From: CBDCYS01 sp965226185
Lineage (GTDB): Bacteria > Acidobacteriota > Terriglobia > Bryobacterales > UBA6623
Assembly: GCA_965226185.1 (NCBI GenBank)
Contig: CBDDCT010000007.1
Span: 186,001 to 250,000, forward strand
DNA length: 64,000 nt
Direction: 5' to 3'
In this document: piece after piece, positions 27,483 to 36,196 of the stretch
Layout: each line of letters begins with the position of its first letter
Position numbering within the stretch: the first letter of the stretch is position 1
Notes under the pieces: model-generated
Told to the model about the DNA's origin: nothing
The model's input: only the letters and a program-made list of their open reading frames with translations
Databases searched by the model: none
Position numbers and translations under genes: made by a program

Positions 27483-28115
27483 TTAAGGCGAGATGAGACC
27501 ATGCTTAATGGCATGCTGGATCAACTCAGCCGTGGTGCGGAGGTTCAGTTTTTTCATGGCGTTGTACTTATGAAACTCCGCCGTTCTGGTGGAAATATTC
27601 AAAAGGACAGCGATTTCCTTGCTCGTCCGGCCTTCCGCCACCAACTGCATCACCTCTCGCTCCCGAGAGGTCAGATCTCGGGCCAGCGCGTCGGGCCCTT
27701 CCACGAGGTTTCCGAGCATATCTTTGGTGATCAGCGGACTCACATAGTGGCGCCCTGCCAGGACTTGTCGAATCGCCTGAACGAGCTCTTCCGCGATGGA
27801 GTGCTTCACAAGGTAACCCGCGGCTCCCGCCCGCATAGCTTCGGCGGCAAAGCTCCCATCCAAGTGCATGGTCAAAAAGATGACTTTGGCTCGAGAGTCG
27901 GTCTTCTTGAGCTGACGGACAGCTTCAAGTCCGTTCAACGATGGCATCGAAATGTCCACCAAGATCACGTCAGGCCGGAGCTTCTTGGCGGCCGACAACA
28001 GCGCCCGTCCATCCCCTACCGCGCCCACCACCTCGAACTCGGTTTCCAAGAGGCGGCGCAAACCATCAATCACGATGGCGTGATCATCCGCCAGTAATAT
28101 CCTAGGACGGTTCAC
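27483..28115 (-). CDS. NarL/FixJ-family response regulator
   Basis: The 210-residue protein has a receiver domain (ILLADDHAIV, phospho-Asp in VILVDISMPSLNGLEAV, Thr in VIFLTMHLD, Lys in YLVKHSIA) and a LuxR-type helix-turn-helix (LTSREREVMQLVAEGRTSKE). It starts at GTG and overlaps the end of the histidine kinase gene by 14 bases, so it is the likely cognate regulator, binding DNA when phosphorylated. Confidence 0.93.
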   Translation of the reverse strand: MNRPRILLADDHAIVIDGLRRLLETEFEVVGAVGDGRALLSAAKKLRPDVILVDISMPSLNGLEAVRQLKKTDSRAKVIFLTMHLDGSFAAEAMRAGAAGYLVKHSIAEELVQAIRQVLAGRHYVSPLITKDMLGNLVEGPDALARDLTSREREVMQLVAEGRTSKEIAVLLNISTRTAEFHKYNAMKKLNLRTTAELIQHAIKHGLISP

Positions 28116-30385
28116 GTTCCTCTGAACTCAGCGGAAAGCAGGCTTTCAACTTAGTGCCCGCTCCAAGTTTAGATTCTATTGAAAAGCGGCCTTTCAGCAA
28201 GCGGGTTCTCTCCTCCATACTGATCAATCCCAAACCTGGCTTGCCTTTACTGAGCTTAACGTCAAAGCCCGCGCCACGATCGGTCACGGAAACCTGTATG
28301 CCATCTCCAGTCCCCATGAGCGTCACCTCAGCTGCTCTCGATCCGGAATGTTTCGCGACATTGCCGAGAGCTTCCTGTGTGATGCGGTAGACCGACAGCG
28401 CAACCTCGGCGGGGAAAGACTCAGGTTCATTGCGGACGTTGAACCCAGTCTTAATGTCTTCGCGCTTGCTGAACTCGGCACAGTAAGTTTGTAACGCCGG
28501 AATCAACCCAAGGTATACCAGTTCAGCGGGATGAAGCTCGTGAGACAAGCGGCGGACCTCATTCGAGAGTTCTACCGTCTCATGCTGAATATGAGCAAGC
28601 TCCTCACCGACTTGGGCAGCACCCCGCGGCAGCTCTTGCGTAATCCTTCCCAACCCGACCGCTAACATGGCCAGCCGTTGATTCAAGCCATCGTGAAGCT
28701 CCCTGGCAATTCGCTGGCGCTCCTCCTCCTGCCCCCTCAGGAGTGCCCCTGCCAACAACGAAAGCCTCTGCTGCTCTCGCAGTCCTTCCTCTGCTTGTTT
28801 GCGTTCGGTCAAGTCGGTAACAAAAGCCACTCCCGCCAGCCCGTCTTCCGTTTCAAAATAGCTCAGGCTAACCTCAGCCGGGAATTCCGTGCCGTCTTTA
28901 CGAAGGCCGAATAGTTCCAGGCCGAAACCCATCGAGCGGTTCCGAGGATGGGAGAAATACTCTGCCCGCTGGGGCACGTGCTGGTCACGGAACCGCTGCG
29001 GGAGCAGCATCTCGATCGTCCGCCCGAGCAACTCTCCCCGCGAATAACCGAACATCTTTTCGGCCTGCGAATTGGCAAGAGAGATTCGTCCTTCCCTGCC
29101 GACTGCTAAGATCGCCTGCGCCGCGTTCTCAAGCAGCGATTGGGCCTTCATTTCGGTCGTCCGCAGGTCGCGCTCGGCCCCTAGGCGCTCAATCTCAACT
29201 CCGGCTCGTGACGCAAAAGTTTTTAGCACCGATTCGGCGCTCGGAACTTGTTCCATCGGCTGACGATTCATGACCCCCATGGTTCCAAGAACATTGCCAA
29301 CCGAATCCAACACCGGAATCGCGTAATAGCTTTCGCCCCCCAGGTCTTTCAACCAGGGATCATTAGGAAACCGCTCCCGAACGCGGCTAGGGAAATCAGC
29401 TGTTTGTTTCCTGACGATGACTTGCTCGCAAGGTGTATCCGCGATTTCGTAATCAAAGGTTTCTCCATAGTCCTCGCCGACCCAAAAGGAAATCAGGCGT
29501 GCTCGTTTCCTCCCATCAACCAGCTCAGAGACAAAGGCGAACTGAACATGGAACGCCTTTGCCAGGTGCTGAACCAAGGAGCGGAAGAAGGCCTCACCAG
29601 CCGCTGAAGATGTGCCCTCGCTGGTCGACAGCAGGGTCAACTGCGCCTGCTTGCCGTCGTGGATGTCTTGGTTGGAGCCGGCTATTCGGACCGCAGTCCC
29701 CGTTTCGTCCCAAATCGCCTGGCCTCGCGCTCGGAACCAGCGGTAGTGCCCTGATTTTATGCGCAGGCGGTACTCGGCGTCGTAAGGCACGCGGTCTTCA
29801 AGGTGAGCCCGTAACGACTCGATGGCATAGGCTCGGTCATCCGGGTGAAGTATCGATTTGAACGTTTCCAGACCGGTCTCGATTTCTTCAACTTCATACC
29901 CCAGCAACTCATACAATCGCGGCGACCACCAATTCTCGCCGGTAGTGAGGTCCAAGTCCCAAATACCGTCGTTCGCCCCCTGGACTGCCAGCTGGAACCT
30001 TTCCTCGCTATTCCGCAGCGCCTGCAGGGCCTGCTCGCGCTCGGTGACATCCTGAACCATGCAGCGTATGCCCACGACCGTGCCGTCATCGGACTTGTCC
30101 GGATAGTAGCTGTGCTCGTAGTACCTCTTGGCCTCTGGGTGAGCGGGAGTCTCGATGTAGGCTTCGCCCCGAATGATCGCTTGCCCGGTTTCGAGCACCT
30201 GACGCAGCTGTGACAGCACAGGCGCCGGCGAGCCCAGCACGTCATTGATTGTCCGTCCCAGGTGCTCCTTCGATGGTCAGTCCATTGATTGCGGCCAGCC
30301 AGTCGTTGATGCTCAGGTAGCGCAGATCCGCATCCAAGCGGCAAAGGCCGATCGGCAGCTCTTTGTAATCGCGATCGCTCACCAT
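28102..30385 (-). CDS. PAS/GAF sensor histidine kinase, NarX/DegS type, with a frameshift
   Basis: Domains in order: a PAS-like segment at the start (YKELPIGLCRLDADLRYLSI), a second PAS (FQLAVQGANDGIWDLDL), a GAF-like domain (EQVIVRKQTADFPSRVRER), a third PAS (LANSQAEKMFGYSRGELLGR), HisKA_3 with phospho-His in ARELHDGLNQRLAML, and HATPase_c (DRGAGFD, GLGLISMEER). No membrane helices, so cytosolic sensing is likely. The frame changes near 30266: the N-terminal piece (30385 down to 30263) and the main frame (from 30240 down) join smoothly as LTIEEHLGRTINDVLG if one base in CTCCTT is removed. This is either real damage or a sequence error. Confidence 0.85.
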
Positions 30386-30860
30386 TTCTTCAAACCGACG
30401 ACCTACAATTATAGCCCCGGGGCCGCCTATCGATGCCTTCCAAACTTTCGCCCGGCATCTCGCAAAGGAGTTCCGGTAAGACAAAAATCGTGCCTGGAGA
30501 GAGGATCGAGACCCGGGCCCCCCGGGGCCGTACTCCCGTCCATCGTCACCGCTATCGACGGTACAAAATCTCGGTGATCTCGGGGATCTCCGTCAGCCCC
30601 AAACGCCATCCCCTGGGCCTCTGCTACCAGCTTTGGTTCCAGAATATCGGGCAGCTGGAAGTCTGCGAGTTCTCGCGGGTATCGGCATCGTGCTGGGAGA
30701 TTGCAGTGCTCCTCGAGGACGGCTGCCGGGGTGAAACAACGCGGCTCAGCCCTCCTCAGGTGCACCCCGCAGCGCATAATTCAGGTGACATACTCCTTCA
30801 ACTCGTCTCCGTGACCGCGGCCTCAAACGGCCGCCATGTGGTCTATTTTCGCTCCGGCGA
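30386..30860. other. gene-poor region holding a relic IS end
   Basis: Between the kinase start and the nucleotidyltransferase end there is no convincing gene. Positions 30741-30785 match the outer 45 bases of the IS1380-type element A in reverse. Overlapping frames on both strands of 30430-30780 show no conserved motif. Some decayed coding sequence is possible but not identifiable. Confidence 0.45.
30741..30785 (-). repeat. solitary left end of IS1380-type element A
   Basis: Reading outward, the sequence runs from GCGGCTCAGCCCTCCTCAGG to GCGCATAATTCAGG, the reverse complement of the first 45 bases of the elements at 20298 and 36197 with a few changes. No matching right end is nearby, so this is the remnant of a deleted copy. 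It lies ~75 bases beyond the shortened end of the nucleotidyltransferase. Confidence 0.8.
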
Positions 30861-31670
30861 TTACACTTCGCCGGGTCCCTGATTCTCCATGAAAAACGCA
30901 AGCTCATAAACGTGGCAAGGCTTCAAATCACCCCGCAGCAGATGCCGCAAGACGTGCAATGCCGCATAACCTAATTGGTCGGCATCACGGAACCCCGGGA
31001 CCAGTTGCCCTTCAAACGGCGCCAGGATACGCCGGTCCCGGAACTCTTCGAGCCCGTCCACCTGAAAACGCTCCGTCGCCGGGTCCCATAGACGGAAGTG
31101 CAGTTCGACAACAGGAGGTATTTCCGGATCGAAGTAGTCGCCTTTCCACAGCCACCCGGTTTTGCGGGCCAGGGGAGGCAAGTGGTCCGCTCTCAGCCGC
31201 CCTTTGCCACCCATGGACTCAAAACCCAGTTCCACGAGTGCTTGATGGGCCCTTTGGACCTCCGCCGGGGAGCACAACAAATCGAGGTCGTATTGAGCCC
31301 GCAGCAGAGGACTGGGCACGAATCGCGGCGCCTGCAGAAAACCCTTTAGAAGGATGTGGTCGATTCCGAGTGACCGCAAGCGGCCGGCTATCTGAAAATA
31401 CTCCTGTTTCAGCTTCGCGAATCTCCGGCTGTTTGCTTCGAAATTACTCTCTGTGCGCCGGCGGACGAATTCAGGCAAGTTCTCCCGGCGCCTGGACGCC
31501 AAAAGGAGAGTCAACCCGGAGCGGTCGCAGTACTCGAGAGCTTGACGCCATTGGACGTCGGAGAGCCTTTGGAGGTGTTCCGCCGAGGAGTGATGGAACC
31601 CGAGGGCGCGCAGAACGCCCGCCGCGCCCGCCGGAAGGCCAGTGAGCCGATGCCATCGAACAGGAGACAC
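30861..31670 (-). CDS. nucleotidyltransferase-like protein (NTP_transf_5 type), C-terminally short
   Basis: The 269-residue product has the NTP_transf_5 pattern: LLKGFLQAPRFV followed by AQYDLDLLCSPAEVQRAH (the D-x-D metal site) and ADHLPPLARK. Members are usually ~100 residues longer; this one stops soon after FFMENQGPG, and beyond it, on the same strand, lies the relic IS end at 30741-30785. I infer that the tail was lost through an insertion and later deletion. The family occurs in polysaccharide and peptide-modification clusters; the substrate is unknown. Start GTG with GGGAG overlapping it. Confidence 0.7.
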   Translation of the reverse strand: MSPVRWHRLTGLPAGAAGVLRALGFHHSSAEHLQRLSDVQWRQALEYCDRSGLTLLLASRRRENLPEFVRRRTESNFEANSRRFAKLKQEYFQIAGRLRSLGIDHILLKGFLQAPRFVPSPLLRAQYDLDLLCSPAEVQRAHQALVELGFESMGGKGRLRADHLPPLARKTGWLWKGDYFDPEIPPVVELHFRLWDPATERFQVDGLEEFRDRRILAPFEGQLVPGFRDADQLGYAALHVLRHLLRGDLKPCHVYELAFFMENQGPGEV

Positions 31671-31901
31671 CTCCCCACTTTACGACGCCCGCCCGCGAGA
31701 AAGCCCGGCTACGGCGAATCGCCGCTCGATGCTCGGTCATGGGTTCAGCGCGGAGGCGAAACGGCGGCCGATTGGGCCAGCATCGAAGTGGTATCGTGTG
31801 TAGTTTGACGTTCACGGCGCAAAGCTTTTCGCCTGGACGGACGATCATGAAGGCGGCAAGAGCCCTCTTGTTGCGCCAGACCCCAGATTTTCAAATCCTA
31901 C

Positions 31902-33230
31902 ATGTCCACCAGAAAGCTCGCGTTTCTATCGATTCTATTGTTGCTGACGCTCGTCGCCACAACCACGGAAGCCTGGGCGGCCGGGGACGAGCACAGCGGC
32001 CACATCAAGGTAGCGAACGTCCTTTTCACCCTTGTGATTCTGTTGCTTGCCGCGAAACTCGGAGGCGAGCTTTTCGAGCGCTGGAATCAGCCGGCCGTGT
32101 TGGGGGAACTGGTCTTCGGCGTGATTCTCGGAAATCTCAGTCTGATCGGATTTTCCGCTCTGGATCCCATCAAGACCCATGCAGGCATCGCCTTTGTGGC
32201 GGAGATCGGAGTCATTCTGCTGCTCTTCGAGGTCGGGCTCGAATCCAACCTGGACGAGCTGCTAGCGGTCGGATCTTCGGCGGCGATCGTGGCCGTCTTG
32301 GGCGTTGTGGTCCCGGTTGCGCTGGGCTATGGAGTGTCCTACTGGTTTCTGCCGGATTCAGCCTGGTACGTACACATGTTCGTGGGCGCGACACTCGCGG
32401 CGACCAGCGTCGGAATCACGGCGCGTGTTCTCAAAGACATCGGCAAGATGAACACCCCGGAGGCCCGCATTATCCTCGGGGCGGCGGTGGTGGATGACGT
32501 TCTGGGCCTGATCATCCTCGCGGTCGTCAGCGGGCTGGTGACATCGATCGGCGCCGGCGGAAGCTCGGAGATTTCGCTGATACCGGTTCTTACGATTATC
32601 GGTAAAGCCGTTGCCTTTCTGGCCGTTGCCGTGGTCGCCGGGCGGGCCCTGGCGGGCAAGGTTTTGCATCTCGGATCGTTCGCCCGCGTTGCGGGAATGC
32701 CGATTATTCTGACGGTTTCCTACTGCTTCGTGGTGGCCGGCATTGCGGAAGTCATGGGCCTGGCCCCCATTGTCGGCGCCTTCGCCGCCGGGCTGGTTCT
32801 CGACAACGCCCACTATAAGGGCTACGCATCGATGCGCGAACGAAACATCGAAGAACTGCTGGCGCCCATCAGCACGACGCTGGTGCCGATTTTCTTCGTT
32901 TTGATGGGCCTCAAAGTGGATCTCGCCACTTTTGGATCTTCCAGTGTTCTGCAGTTCGCCGCTGTTTTGAGTCTGGCCGCCATCGCCGGCAAACAAATCT
33001 GTTCGCTCGGCGTTTTGGAGAAAGGCCTCAACCGCCTCGTCGTTGGCGTGGGAATGATTCCGCGCGGAGAGGTTGGGCTCATCTTCGCGGGTATCGGAGC
33101 CTCTCTTTTCGTGGCCGGCGAGCCGGTCTTTTCCTCGGAAACCTTCTCGGCGATAGTCGTGATGGTGATGGTGACAACGCTCGCGACGCCGCCGCTGCTC
33201 AAAGCCCTGTTCGGCAATTCGAAGAAGTAG
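31902..33230 (+). CDS. cation/proton antiporter, CPA2 (KefB-like) family
   Basis: This 442-residue membrane protein begins with a signal-like segment (LAFLSILLLLTLVATTTEAW) and then ~12 helices. It has the family loop LLLFEVGLESNL and the characteristic DDVLGLIIL with the paired Asp used in ion exchange, plus IPRGEVGLIFAGIG near the end. There is no C-terminal TrkA-N/RCK domain, so it is the membrane core only. It exchanges Na+ or K+ for protons to keep pH and ion balance. It stands alone, followed by a palindromic repeat. Confidence 0.9.
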   Translation: MSTRKLAFLSILLLLTLVATTTEAWAAGDEHSGHIKVANVLFTLVILLLAAKLGGELFERWNQPAVLGELVFGVILGNLSLIGFSALDPIKTHAGIAFVAEIGVILLLFEVGLESNLDELLAVGSSAAIVAVLGVVVPVALGYGVSYWFLPDSAWYVHMFVGATLAATSVGITARVLKDIGKMNTPEARIILGAAVVDDVLGLIILAVVSGLVTSIGAGGSSEISLIPVLTIIGKAVAFLAVAVVAGRALAGKVLHLGSFARVAGMPIILTVSYCFVVAGIAEVMGLAPIVGAFAAGLVLDNAHYKGYASMRERNIEELLAPISTTLVPIFFVLMGLKVDLATFGSSSVLQFAAVLSLAAIAGKQICSLGVLEKGLNRLVVGVGMIPRGEVGLIFAGIGASLFVAGEPVFSSETFSAIVVMVMVTTLATPPLLKALFGNSKK

Positions 33231-33292
33231 CACGTTTGACGGCCCATGATGGAGGCACGGTCTCGGCAACTATTGGCGGCGCCCAGGCCGAA

Positions 33293-33403
33293 AACAGAGC
33301 CGCGCCCGCAAGGGTGCGGTCGAGAGTAGTCCGTGCGTCGGGGCCGCCATCGCAATGCGGTCACTGCCAGACTGGACCGCACCCTTTCGGGCGCGGCTCT
33401 GTT
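33293..33403. repeat. bipartite palindromic intergenic repeat, copy 2
   Basis: Bounded by AACAGAGCC and GGCTCTGTT. Inside are two hairpins, CCGCGCCC/GGGTGCGG on the left and CCGCACCC/GGGCGCGG on the right, which also complement each other, so the whole element can fold as one long cruciform. It lies between the antiporter and haemoglobin genes. Confidence 0.75.
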
Positions 33404-33497
33404 CAGAACCCTCGCTCGAAGCTGAGCGCCTCAAAGGCGGTGGGTTTCGACCTGGCGATTGAAAGTAAAATCGAGACCACCCATAGGAGTTCGAACC

Positions 33498-33872
33498 ATG
33501 ACTGAAGCGAATACTCTCTACACCCGGCTTGGAGGCTACGACGCGATCGCCTCAGTCGCCGACAATCTTCTCCCCAGGCTGATGTCCGATCCGCAACTGG
33601 GACGATTCTGGGAACATCGAGGAGAAGACGGTCTTCAGCGTGAAAAGCAATTACTGGTTGATTTCCTGTGCGCGAGCGCCGGAGGCCCCCTTCTCTACAC
33701 CGGCCGTGACATGAAGATATCGCACACGGGAATGAGGATCAGCGAGAGCGACTGGTCACTCTTCTTGGGCCATCTTAACGCTACGCTTGACCATTTCACG
33801 GTGCCTGCACAAGAGCGGAGTGAGGTGCTTGCCTTTGTAGACAGCACAAAGACTGATATCGTCGAGTGCTGA
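33498..33872 (+). CDS. group I truncated haemoglobin
   Basis: A 124-residue globin. LYTRLGGYDAIASVADN is the group I N-terminus, and the proximal His is in DMKISHTGMRIS after the YTGR segment. ATG 33498 has AGGAG 9 bases upstream. Known roles of this group are binding oxygen or detoxifying nitric oxide in the cytoplasm. It is the last intact gene before the duplicated Gfo/Idh/MocA fragment. Confidence 0.9.
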   Translation: MTEANTLYTRLGGYDAIASVADNLLPRLMSDPQLGRFWEHRGEDGLQREKQLLVDFLCASAGGPLLYTGRDMKISHTGMRISESDWSLFLGHLNATLDHFTVPAQERSEVLAFVDSTKTDIVEC

Positions 33873-33969
33873 TCCATCCTCGAACCCCAGCCGCGATCGG
33901 GCGGCTTCGAACTCCCTGAAACATTCCAATCCCTCCAGGCCGGCAGCTTTTCGAGTCTACTGGACTAAG

Positions 33970-34190
33970 GTGCGGACCCTTACTGGCGTTACCGTTGGCC
34001 GCGGTTTTTTCAGCCGCATTCAAATGGAGGCGTGGCAGCGCGTGAGCGGTGCGCAAATCGTCGCTGCCTGCGATATCGACCGAAACAAGGCTGAATCTAT
34101 TGCGGCCGACTTTGGGCTGCGCCCCTATAGCGACGCGGCGGCGATGATCGAGGCCGAACGGCCCGATTTCGTCGATATCGCCACGCGACC
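33970..34190 (+). pseudogene. 5' fragment of a Gfo/Idh/MocA oxidoreductase (duplicate)
   Basis: The ~74 residues from GTG 33970 to DIATRP at about 34190 match the N-terminus of the intact gene at 45867-46883 with about eight differences, and ~40 bases of upstream DNA also match. They include the NAD-binding start (GVTVGRGFFSRIQMEAWQRV). After DIATRP the two sequences part abruptly and the fragment meets a stop within 5 codons. The two copies form a direct repeat around the 34.2-45.8 kb segment. Confidence 0.88.
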
Positions 34191-34347
34191 GGGCTTTTCT
34201 TAGGGCAGTCTGGAAGCTTTCCTGTTTCATCCAGCGATAAATGGATGCTTCACTCACATTTGCTCTCTTTGCCGCTCTATCGATCGTATTCGTTAGCAAA
34301 AGAGCTTCAATGGACTTGTTCTGTTTGGTTGTAAGTTGTTCATTCAT
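34183..34347 (-). pseudogene. N-terminal fragment of a helix-turn-helix protein
   Basis: From ATG 34347 about 55 residues are recognisable (LTTKQNKSIEALLLTNTIDR, then ANVSEASIYRWMKQESFQTA), a homeodomain-like HTH of the kind found at the start of phage-like or terminase-small-subunit-like proteins. The frame then runs into the reverse strand of the Gfo/Idh/MocA fragment. Both genes are cut at the same point near 34190, so this is a recombination junction. Confidence 0.7.
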
Positions 34348-35325
34348 AAGGGTTGACTTTTCTCAATGAGAGTATTTGAGAGTCTGTGAGAGGTTTTCTG
34401 GCTTTTGGGTCCCGCCGGGGCCGTGGAATGGTTGTCCTCTCCTTTCTGTTGCAACTGAGTCATTGTTGGTTTTGCCGCTCTTAGGATAACAAGCCGATCT
34501 TGGGATTCCTTGCGGGCGGCGGGTAATTCTGTTGAAAACAAAGGGACTATATTTATGATTTATCCGTGACTGAGTTGGGGTGATTTGCGGTTCTGGGGGG
34601 GAGCGGTGTTTTGGGGCCAAAGTGGCGCGCCGGTAGCCGGTTCGGCCGTTGGGTGGGGCGTTCGCTGGTCAGCGACTCGTCGCCGCTTTGCGTAGGAGCC
34701 TTGAGCATCGAGAGGGAGTTAGGGCTGGACCGGGTGAGAGTCGGCCGGTACCATTTCGGACGCGAATGCTGGTCGGACGCGAATGCTGGTCGGACGCGAA
34801 TGCTGGCACGGCACGCTCCCAGGGTAGCCGGCCGGCGCTGCTGAAGGCGTTGAAGAGGTTTGGGGCAGCGGATTGCTGAGGAGTTGGGTTCGTTTTGGTC
34901 GTGTTTCCCTTTCGCTGCTCGGTTGGCTTTGTCCTGCGTCCATCGAAAAGTCGTAGCGTTCCCGCTTTCCCCGTCCCCATCAGCCCCGGGCGTCGGCTTA
35001 AGCCGCAGCAAGGCGGTCGGCCACCTTCCGGTGGGGATAGTCACCGTGTTTTCGTGGCAGGCTGCAGGCGATTCCGCAAGAGTTGACAATAAAACCCGGT
35101 GACTTTCCCCATCAGCCCTAAGTTTTGATTTTTTCACACCTTCCCGTCCCCGAACTCCCAGCGCTACTTCCCCCGGACTTCCCACGTGATATACTGAAGC
35201 GCACGACCCGACCGCTCATTGCGATCGAGCGAGTGCCTTCGAATTCGCGCTCCTACTTCCTAGTCGGGGTCCCTTGGACCTCAATCCACTTACCAGCTTC
35301 TATCGCCTGGAGGAACTGATTTTCT
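34348..35325. other. gene-poor region with a tandem repeat
   Basis: Nearly 1 kb without a credible gene. It includes three tandem 17-base units at 34756-34806 and a single arm (TTTCACACCTTCCCGTCCCC, 35132-35151) of the inverted repeat seen at 12178-12300. GGAGGA at 35309-35314 is the ribosome-binding site of the next gene. The composition resembles decayed coding DNA. Confidence 0.5.
34756..34806. repeat. three tandem 17-base units
   Basis: The unit TCGGACGCGAATGCTGG occurs three times in perfect tandem. It is in non-coding sequence and may reflect slipped-strand expansion; no function is evident. Confidence 0.9.
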
Positions 35326-36196
35326 GTGGCTACTGTTGACAACGCACGGATAAAAACCGCCTTCGCTTGGCAGTACGGGTCAAAGCTGGAACAGTTGGGG
35401 CACTTACTAGCCGAAACATCGGGGCCGGTTGTAGCAATCTCACGCAAGGGTCCCCGTTTGCTTGAGTTGGCAGCTAGGGAGAATCTCATCCCCAAAGCAA
35501 TTCTCGAAAGAGTCACAAGCGAACGTGCTCTAGCACTCGACCTGTCTTCAGCCACAGGTTTAGGTTCGCTGGTTGTGTTCGACGACATCTGCATTTTCGG
35601 GTCCACTTTCCGGAGGATTGCCGACGTAGCCACTGAAGTGTTCGGTGAATCTAGGGTCCGAGGGGCACTTTTTGCTGTAGGAAGCCAGGCAAGGGAAGAA
35701 AACATCAGGCTCGCGACTCACCGCGTATTTGGGCTGCCCGCTGATCATTTCTGTCAATTTATCAACAGCGAAATAGCCGCTTTCAATGCACTTGACAAAC
35801 CGTACGATATCGACCACCCGATCTTGTACGTGGACCTTCTAAACGAGGTCACGACTGCGGCATTGGAGAAGGTCTTCCTGACGGCGGCGTCTGCTTCCGG
35901 CGGGTATCCAACGTTCCACCGATTTGCCCGAGCTGATCACGGCATCGAAGAGCGTGCGGCCTGGACGTTACTGGCAGCCGAGAAGGGAAACAGAACTGGG
36001 AAACGGCGTACGGTGTCTCTCCGCAAGGTGCGGTGCTATTACAATCGAGCCCGACAACGACTTGCGATTGTTCCAATTGCACCTGAACAAGACACATTAG
36101 AAGGTTTGGAGCTAAGAGTGGCAAGCTTGCCTTCAATCGTACAAGAGCCTTGGCGCGACTTTCGATCTGCGCTCCTTGACAGCGACAAGTATTCCA
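35326..36196 (+). pseudogene. fusion gene block 1: phosphoribosyltransferase-like domain
   Basis: Residues 1-290 of the reconstructed protein. The PRPP-binding motif is recognisable at residues ~82-95 as LVVFDDICIFGSTF (hydrophobic strand, two Asp, then a Gly/Ser/Thr loop). It is preceded by PVVAISRKGPRLLELAARE, a strand-loop like the start of type I PRTases. A basic segment follows at ~230 (RTGKRRTVSLRKVRCYYNRA). In the present genome this frame ends at 36201 just inside the IS, giving a 291-residue product that could still be made. Confidence 0.75.

Noticed and set aside
30433..30882. Open frames on both strands near the relic IS end
   Set aside because: No conserved motif, Arg/Pro-rich composition, and part of the frame lies in the IS remnant.
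33796..34347. 184-residue reverse-strand gene
   Set aside because: Only the first ~55 residues are real; the remainder is the antisense of the oxidoreductase fragment and the haemoglobin flank.
34756..34806. Tandem units considered as a CRISPR array
   Set aside because: Units abut without spacers and no cas gene is present in the window.
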